A stretch of 6,690 nt of DNA, taken from the NCBI GenBank assembly GCA_007117055.1, contig SKHH01000083.1, forward strand, positions 1-6,690, written 5' to 3'. The translations under genes and the position numbers were made by a program. Position 1 is the stretch's first letter. Each line of letters opens with the position of its first letter. Positions 1 to 3,886 of the stretch are shown piece after piece. Source of the DNA: Lishizhenia sp. (GTDB lineage: Bacteria > Bacteroidota > Bacteroidia > Flavobacteriales_D > Crocinitomicaceae). Under the pieces are notes generated by a model. That model had not been told where the DNA came from. It did not search any database and saw nothing but the letters and a program-made list of their open reading frames with translations.

Positions 1-57
1 ATTTTATTAATTATCGTTATCGTTGTGATACGTGCAAAAAGAGAAAAAACCAATTAA
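1..57 (+). CDS. C-terminal end of a membrane protein (partial, enters from left)
   Basis: Frame 1 stays open from the first base to a TAA at 55-57 and gives 18 residues: ILLIIVIVVIRAKREKTN. A run of ten aliphatic residues followed by R-x-K-R-x-K is what the end of a last transmembrane helix with a positively charged cytoplasmic tail looks like. The piece is too short to name a family. A stem-loop terminator in the same direction lies about 90 bases downstream, which supports a real gene ending here. The stop codon is part of a TTAA that also starts the inverted repeat of the element at 54-292. A chance open frame of 18 codons cannot be excluded, but the composition is strikingly membrane-like. 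Confidence 0.5.
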   Translation: MLLIIVIVVIRAKREKTN

Positions 58-71
58 CCCGCATTATTCAT
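54..71 (+). repeat. Left terminal inverted repeat
   Basis: TTAACCCGCATTATTCAT pairs with 275-292 with a single mismatch (A at 63 against A at 283). The similarity falls to chance directly outside TTAA and inside position 71. It includes the TAA stop (55-57) of the left partial gene. Confidence 0.75.
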
Positions 72-142
72 CAATCTGATACCTTTATTAAAATAGTACA
101 TTGATTTAAAGTGTTTTAATTTTAAAAATGGCTTTTTATTGC

Positions 143-170
143 GTCCCCATTTTTGGGGACACTTCTTTTT
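143..170 (+). terminator. Stem-loop terminator, plus strand
   Basis: GTCCCCA (143-149) and TGGGGAC (154-160) form a perfect 7-bp GC-rich stem closed by a TTTT loop, followed by ACTTCTTTTT (161-170). This is a standard intrinsic terminator for transcription coming from the left partial gene. On the minus strand the stem is not followed by a T run, so it should mainly work in the plus direction. It lies inside the TTAA-bounded element. Confidence 0.75.
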
Positions 171-274
171 ATCAGATTTTGATTTAATTTTGACCTATTT
201 GTCGTTACAAGCCCCTTGAAATATGCTTATATTCCTGCGGAGCTTGTGCCTAAAATAGCTTCAAAATTAAATGC

Positions 275-292
275 ATGAATAAAGCGGGTTAA
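275..292 (-). repeat. Right terminal inverted repeat
   Basis: The reverse complement reads TTAACCCGCTTTATTCAT, 17 of 18 identical to 54-71. It includes the TAA stop of the minus-strand nuclease (289-291) and, on the plus strand, the TGA (276-278) that closes the short internal frame. Confidence 0.75.
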
Positions 293-1077
293 CTCTGTCC
301 ATAAATTTGATTTAGCACACCTGCTAATCGGATTCCTCCTTTTAATAGTTGCATTTTTACGGTATCCCAATGCGCATAACGATAGGCGTAATTAATCTCA
401 TTATCTGCTGGCAAATCATATATTGCAGGTCTAAGCTGCATACATTCACGAATCCATTTATTCATGCTATCGTGCTGCCATTTTTCAATCTCTTCTTCAT
501 TTGGTACATAAAGTGCATTAGCCAATTCCGTGTAACTATAATTCTTACTATCAATCATACCACTGTCCCACACACGATGTAAATTTGAAGATGACCAAAA
601 CCACTTCACTTTAACATCATTCCCACCGCGATCCTCTTTTCTTCCGACATGAAATGGTTGGTGTATATCCCCCATGAGATGAACTAGTATTTTGACTAAT
701 TCACGTTCTGCATTTTTATCAAGACCTCCTTCTTTCAACTTTTCAATACAGACATTTATACCTTTCACTATGTCTCCTTTTGGATTTTTCACAGACGCTT
801 CATAGGCTTTACCGTCGGGAATAGATACATAATGCCATGGACGCAAAGAATCATATCGTTGATCTGATTTTATATCATCCATCCAATTACTAACTACTGC
901 TAACGATTGTCCCTCCAACAACTCATGAAGCTTTTCTTTAACTTCTGGAGCTAAATAACGTGTAGCAATTTCTCCCACCACACGATGTCCAGTTTGTCCC
1001 CAAGACAACCCCCACAAAGGAGTAAAAACTATATTTACAAAAAAAGTAATACGCAGTATTTGATTCAAAAATTTCAT
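289..1077 (-). CDS. S1/P1-family zinc-dependent nuclease, secreted
   Basis: This 262-residue protein is a complete S1/P1 nuclease, a family that cleaves single-stranded DNA and RNA and removes 3'-phosphates using three zinc ions. All expected ligands are visible: W26 (backbone and side of the mature N-terminus), H31 in WGQTGH, D67 in NWMDD, H82 in PWHYV, H133 and D137 in HLMGDIHQPFH, H143, and H167 and D171 in LHRVWDSG. A signal peptide of about 25 residues ends right before W26, as the fold requires, so the enzyme should be exported to the periplasm or outside. The ATG at 1077 was chosen because the in-frame extension to 1125 adds 16 residues ahead of an already complete signal peptide. No clear Shine-Dalgarno site is seen. 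Length is normal for the bacterial family. A role in nucleic-acid or phosphate scavenging is inferred. It is divergent from the next gene. Confidence 0.93.
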   Translation of the reverse strand: MKFLNQILRITFFVNIVFTPLWGLSWGQTGHRVVGEIATRYLAPEVKEKLHELLEGQSLAVVSNWMDDIKSDQRYDSLRPWHYVSIPDGKAYEASVKNPKGDIVKGINVCIEKLKEGGLDKNAERELVKILVHLMGDIHQPFHVGRKEDRGGNDVKVKWFWSSSNLHRVWDSGMIDSKNYSYTELANALYVPNEEEIEKWQHDSMNKWIRECMQLRPAIYDLPADNEINYAYRYAHWDTVKMQLLKGGIRLAGVLNQIYGQS

Positions 1078-1209
1078 AGCCGTCAATTGAACATCGAATA
1101 AACAGAAATAAACACACATAAACAAACGATAGCGGAAAAATTAATACTGAAATAAAATTGAGGAAACATTTCGTCTTTCTATAATTTATTTAAAAACCTC
1201 CTTATCAAG

Positions 1210-1241
1210 TTTCGACCAATTCAGAATTTTCAGTAGTTTTG
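1210..1241 (+). promoter_or_regulatory. Candidate Bacteroidota -33/-7 promoter
   Basis: TAGTTTTG (1234-1241) matches the Bacteroidota -7 consensus TAnnTTTG exactly. Twenty bases upstream, TTTC (1210-1213) is a near match to the -33 TTTG. The box ends only 4 bases before the ATG at 1246, so transcription would start at or next to the start codon and give a nearly leaderless mRNA. Confidence 0.45.
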
Positions 1242-1245
1242 TAGT

Positions 1246-1626
1246 ATGAAACAGCTTATTGCAATTGTCCTAATCTTTGTCTTGAGTTTCCCTTTCGGAA
1301 TGAAACTCAGTATTTGGACAAACTATGCCGTGCAATACAGTTATTACGCTAAAGAACTTTGCAAAAACCTTGACAAACCTGAGTTAAAATGTAACGGAAA
1401 GTGTCAGCTTATTGAAGAGCTTAAATCAAGTGACCAAAACGATGATTTATCCAATAAAACTCCACAACCTTCAAGTGAAAGTAACGTCGAGGTAAGCCCA
1501 TTTTTAGTTGATCATTTAAACTTGAATAATTCTTTATCATCGGAGTTACAAGATAGACCTGTTTTTTTCTGGAAATTTTGTTATTCTTTTCAACCAGATG
1601 ATTTAGTGTTTCAACCGCCGTGTTAG
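1246..1626 (+). CDS. Small exported CNGKC-motif protein, function unknown
   Basis: This 126-residue protein has a hydrophobic N-terminus (residues 3-18, a signal peptide or membrane anchor). The conserved-looking core that follows is C39-x9-C49-NGK-C53 inside LCKNLDKPELKCNGKCQL. A polar Ser/Asn/Asp-rich linker (about 60-85) and a C-terminal part with C112 and a final FQPPC follow. From memory, small Bacteroidota proteins with N-x-D-K-P-x-x-x-C-x-G-K-C near the N-terminus and a C-terminal F-H-P-P occur near metal and copper genes. Here the His of that tail would be Gln, and the chain ends in an extra Cys. A thiol-based metal-binding or redox role is inference from the cysteines and from the MbnP/MbnH-like pair downstream. 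The 207-bp gap to that pair suggests a separate transcript. The TAG stop lies inside the first unit of a heptamer repeat tract. Confidence 0.8.
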   Translation: MKQLIAIVLIFVLSFPFGMKLSIWTNYAVQYSYYAKELCKNLDKPELKCNGKCQLIEELKSSDQNDDLSNKTPQPSSESNVEVSPFLVDHLNLNNSLSSELQDRPVFFWKFCYSFQPDDLVFQPPC

Positions 1627-1695
1627 ATATTAGAAGTTAGACTTTAGACTTTAGAGGAGGTTAGACTTTAGATTTTAGACGTTAGAGTTTAGAGC
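1623..1695 (+). repeat. Degenerate heptamer tract, ten TTAGANN units
   Basis: Five units (1623-1657: TTAGA followed by TA, AG, CT, CT, GG), then AGG (1658-1660), then five more (1661-1695: CT, TT, CG, GT, GC). The first five bases are identical in all ten copies, while the last two vary. The first unit supplies the TAG stop of the preceding gene. Because 7 is not a multiple of 3, the tract puts a TAG in every forward frame, and TAA occurs on the reverse strand in every frame. Confidence 0.9.
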
Positions 1696-1799
1696 ACGTC
1701 GATTTCTTGTTGATAAGCTCGGCTTCTCTTTTACCTTTTAAGGTTCAAAAAACAATATTAATTTAGTAAAGAAGTACCGTTTGGTATAAAAATTATTAC

Positions 1800-1818
1800 G
1801 ATGTAATCGAATTGCATC
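1800..1818 (+). promoter_or_regulatory. Short stem-loop or operator in the leader of the MbnP gene
   Basis: GATGTAAT (1800-1807) and ATTGCATC (1811-1818) are inverted repeats around a 3-base CGA loop, with seven Watson-Crick pairs and one T-G wobble. The element ends 15 bases before the ATG at 1834, where a repressor operator or an mRNA leader hairpin could sit. No specific regulator is recognised. Confidence 0.35.
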
Positions 1819-1833
1819 AAAAAATCAAAAATT

Positions 1834-2676
1834 ATGAAAACAATTAAAACAACTTATATTTTATTTTCCTTGCTAGCAGTGGCTATTATTTTTTCAGGTT
1901 GTAGAAAAGAAGGATGTACAGATCCTGAAGCTATCAACTATAACAGTAAAGCGAAAAAAGACGATGGGTCTTGTGAATATGCTGATCCTGAATTAGGTGA
2001 AGGCACACTTTCCATCATGTTCGATCACAGATGGGGCATGAATCAAGCTGAATTTTCAATGAATACCACTTTCACACACCCTGGAACGAGTGAAGAAATT
2101 ACATTTACAACATTGAATTATTACATTTCTAATATCAAACTACAGCGACCTGATGGGTCATGGTGGAAAGAAACAGAGAGCTATCATTTGATTGAAGTAG
2201 ATGAAAACTCAACTCCATCATTAACTATTGCTAACGTTCCTGGAGGAAACTATACTGCTGTGCAATACATGATTGGAGTTGATTCGTTGAGAAATGTATC
2301 GGGCGCGCAAACAGGCGCTTTATCTCCTTCAAAAGATATGTTTTGGAATTGGAATACAGGATATATATTCGTAAAGGCCGAAGGAGATGCTGATGTAGCT
2401 GAAAATGGTATATTCCGCTATCATTTAGGTGGTTTTAGAAACGAAAATCAAACGAATGCTATTCAAATTAAGACGCATGCATTCCTGGGAGAAGAGTTAG
2501 AAATAAACAATAGTAAAAACATTGATATTCGATTGATTGTTAATGCTGCACGTTTTTGGCACGGAGGATTAAGCCTTACTGAAAGACCAACCATACATAT
2601 GCCAGGAGAAGCAGCTGTAAACATGGCCACAAACTTCGGAGATGGGTTTATTTTGGCTGAATTTTCTAATGATTAA
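1834..2676 (+). CDS. MbnP-family copper-binding lipoprotein (partner of a MbnH-like di-heme enzyme)
   Basis: This 280-residue protein starts with a lipoprotein signal (FSGC, C23). A Cys-Asp module follows (about 27-49: G27-C28-T-D-P ... D43-D-G-S-C47), a unit common in Bacteroidota secreted proteins. The rest (about 55-280) fits the MbnP family: a Y-Y-I-S-N-I-K-L strand (96-103), S-Y-H-L-I-E-V-D (116-123), N-V-P-G-G-N-Y (134-140), I-G-V-D (147-150), the diagnostic M-F-W-N-W-N-T-G-Y-I-F-V-K-A-E-G (169-184), Y-H-L-G-G (196-200), and I-H-M ... A-x-N-F near the end (254-268). In methanotroph MbnP and the related MopE and CorA proteins, a Trp oxidised to kynurenine and His residues bind copper. 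Six Trp (67, 110, 111, 171, 173, 242) and several His (65, 118, 197, 215, 243, 255) are available here. The four-Cys motif of the original MbnP model is absent, since no Cys follows C47. The di-heme gene starts 8 bases downstream, so the two form an operon. Confidence 0.82.
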   Translation: MKTIKTTYILFSLLAVAIIFSGCRKEGCTDPEAINYNSKAKKDDGSCEYADPELGEGTLSIMFDHRWGMNQAEFSMNTTFTHPGTSEEITFTTLNYYISNIKLQRPDGSWWKETESYHLIEVDENSTPSLTIANVPGGNYTAVQYMIGVDSLRNVSGAQTGALSPSKDMFWNWNTGYIFVKAEGDADVAENGIFRYHLGGFRNENQTNAIQIKTHAFLGEELEINNSKNIDIRLIVNAARFWHGGLSLTERPTIHMPGEAAVNMATNFGDGFILAEFSND

Positions 2677-2684
2677 ATTCAATA

Positions 2685-3707
2685 ATGGGGCGTTTCTTTC
2701 CAATAATACTTTTTTGTTGTGCCCTAGTAATTAGTTGCAAGAAACAAAAAAACATAACACCTCTCCAAACAGGCTTGTTTGGAGAGGTTCCTGCTTATTT
2801 CCCTGAACCTGTTTATACATTTCAAACAGACAATAGTTTTTCCAAATCGGGCTTCGAACTTGGTAGAAAACTTTTTTTTGATATAAATCTATCCAAGGAC
2901 AACAGTATTTCTTGTGCTTCGTGTCATTTTCAACATGCAGCGTTTAGTGACCCAGGTTTAGCTGTAAGTGTTGGTGTTTTTGGAAGATCTGGCAGAAGAA
3001 ACAGCCCTCCTTTGTTCAATCTAGCATGGCATCCAGCGTTTATGTGGGACGGTGGAATAAATCACATAGAAGTAATGCCACTAGCCCCACTTCTCGATGA
3101 ACATGAAATGGATATGACGCTTCAAGAACTACTCGAATATTTAAATAACGAAACTGAATATCAAACATTGTTTAAAGAGGTTTTTAATCGTTCAGAGATT
3201 ACAGATCAAGATTTACTCTATGCGTTTAGCCAATACATGGCATTATTAATTTCCGCGGATAGTCGCTATGATCAATACGTGCAAGGTAAAACATCCTTCT
3301 CCACATCTGAACAAAACGGATTAGCTCTTTTCAATCAACATTGTTCTAACTGTCACAATCCGCCATTATTTTCCACTTTCTCCTATGCCAACAATGGAAT
3401 TGGAGTTACCGAAAACGATCAGGGTCGTTATGAAATCACGCTGCAAGAAGAGGATAAGGGAAAATTCAAAATCCCTAGTTTGCGTAATATAAATCTCACC
3501 TATCCATACATGCACGATGGCAGTATTTCTACGTTAGAAGAGGTTATTGATCACTACAGTAAACCAAAAAGTGATTCAACCCATGTTTCACCTGAGCTAA
3601 GACCAGGGTTTAATTTTTCTTCCAAGGAAAAACAGGAACTCCTTTCTTTTCTAAATACCTTAACCGACGAGGAATTCATTACGAATAAAGCTTATGGTGA
3701 GAAGTAG
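2685..3707 (+). CDS. MbnH/MauG-like di-heme cytochrome c peroxidase family lipoprotein
   Basis: This 340-residue protein has a lipoprotein signal (ALVISC, C18) and two c-type heme sites, C77-A-S-C-H81 and C220-S-N-C-H224, in the GxxLFFDxxLSxDxxISCASCH ... AFSD layout of bacterial di-heme peroxidases and MauG-like enzymes. W121 (MWDGG) and E141 (EHEM) are 20 residues apart, the spacing of W93/E113 in MauG and W94/E114 in P. aeruginosa CcP. After PYMHDGS (274-280), the position that carries the Met ligand in classical peroxidases appears to be Y291 in TLEEVIDHY, as in MauG (Y294). This favours a MauG/MbnH-type protein-oxidising enzyme over a peroxidase. With the MbnP-family gene 8 bases upstream, the likely substrate is a Trp of that lipoprotein; this is inference from the methanotroph pair. 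A perfect 13-bp hairpin lies in codons 25-35. Plain peroxidase activity remains possible. Confidence 0.88.
   Translation: MGRFFPIILFCCALVISCKKQKNITPLQTGLFGEVPAYFPEPVYTFQTDNSFSKSGFELGRKLFFDINLSKDNSISCASCHFQHAAFSDPGLAVSVGVFGRSGRRNSPPLFNLAWHPAFMWDGGINHIEVMPLAPLLDEHEMDMTLQELLEYLNNETEYQTLFKEVFNRSEITDQDLLYAFSQYMALLISADSRYDQYVQGKTSFSTSEQNGLALFNQHCSNCHNPPLFSTFSYANNGIGVTENDQGRYEITLQEEDKGKFKIPSLRNINLTYPYMHDGSISTLEEVIDHYSKPKSDSTHVSPELRPGFNFSSKEKQELLSFLNTLTDEEFITNKAYGEK
2759..2788 (+). promoter_or_regulatory. Perfect 13-bp stem-loop inside the start of the di-heme gene
   Basis: ACCTCTCCAAACA (2759-2771) and TGTTTGGAGAGGT (2776-2788) are perfect reverse complements around a GGCT loop. The hairpin begins 74 bases after the ATG, in the linker between lipobox and catalytic domain, where protein constraint is low. 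It could slow ribosomes, stabilise or cut the operon mRNA, or act as an attenuator. Only a loosely T-containing stretch follows, so it is not a clear terminator. Confidence 0.6.
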
Positions 3708-3770
3708 GCCGTAGCTATAATAATTCCATTCTAATTTTTACTAGAACCTCTTCAGCTAGATTATTCACAT

Positions 3771-3810
3771 TGTATTGTAGATACATATTTTATTTCCCTA
3801 CTACAATACA
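3771..3810. repeat. Perfect 10-bp inverted repeat with 20-nt spacer
   Basis: TGTATTGTAG (3771-3780) is the exact reverse complement of CTACAATACA (3801-3810). The half-sites are 30 bases apart from centre to centre, about three helical turns. It lies in the 179-bp gap between the di-heme gene and the OmpA-family gene. It could be an operator for the downstream gene or a weak terminator hairpin for the upstream operon. The stem is AT-rich and lacks a T tail, so an operator seems somewhat likelier. The rest of this gap shows nothing I can name. Confidence 0.5.
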
Positions 3811-3886
3811 CAAGAAAAGAATGTAAATTCACGTTGTAATATTGGAACAGTTTTTGAATTCTCTTTCTTCGAAAAAAACACAGGAC

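Larger units (their letters stand above)
54..292. mobile_element. MITE-like element or IS remnant with TTAA ends
   Basis: The left end, TTAACCCGCATTATTCAT (54-71), is the reverse complement of the right end (275-292) at 17 of 18 positions. The ends can be read as a TTAA target duplication plus 14-bp terminal inverted repeats beginning CCCGC, enclosing 231 bp. This layout matches transposons that use TTAA targets and have ends starting with CC, as known for piggyBac and its bacterial relatives of the IS1380 family; assignment to that group is inference. No full transposase is present. A short plus-strand frame (183-278) ends with TGA inside the right repeat, as transposase genes often do, and may be a remnant. 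The element also contains the terminator at 143-170 and a weak stem (207-212 with 242-247). Neither neighbouring protein is visibly damaged. A second genomic copy would settle the call. Confidence 0.55.

Noticed and set aside
207..247. Stem-loop ACAAGC/GCTTGT with inner AATAT/ATATT as a small RNA or minus-strand terminator
   Set aside because: The outer stem is only 6 bp with a large internal loop and no T run on either strand. It is noted only as part of the mobile element.
349..582. Plus-strand frame of 77 codons
   Set aside because: It lies wholly antisense to the well-supported S1/P1 nuclease and its product shows no family features.
1078..1125. Longer start at 1125 for the nuclease
   Set aside because: The extra 16 residues precede an already complete signal peptide beginning MKFLNQ.
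1078..1140. Minus-strand -7 box for the nuclease gene
   Set aside because: Only TATCGTTTG with a 3-base gap or boxes with mismatches were found, and none has a -33 TTG at the right distance.
1623..1695. Heptamer tract as a CRISPR array or telomere-like repeat
   Set aside because: There are no spacers and no long repeats. The unit TTAGANN only loosely resembles telomeric heptamers, and this is an internal intergenic site in a bacterium.
1733..1744. ACCTTTTAAGGT palindrome as a terminator for the small Cys-motif gene
   Set aside because: The stem is 5 bp with a 2-base loop and no T tail, too weak to support.
3842..3886. TTG at 3842 as the start of the OmpA-family gene
   Set aside because: It would put 15 polar residues in front of a complete signal peptide. 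ATG 3887 has an AGGAC upstream and gives a normal signal peptide.
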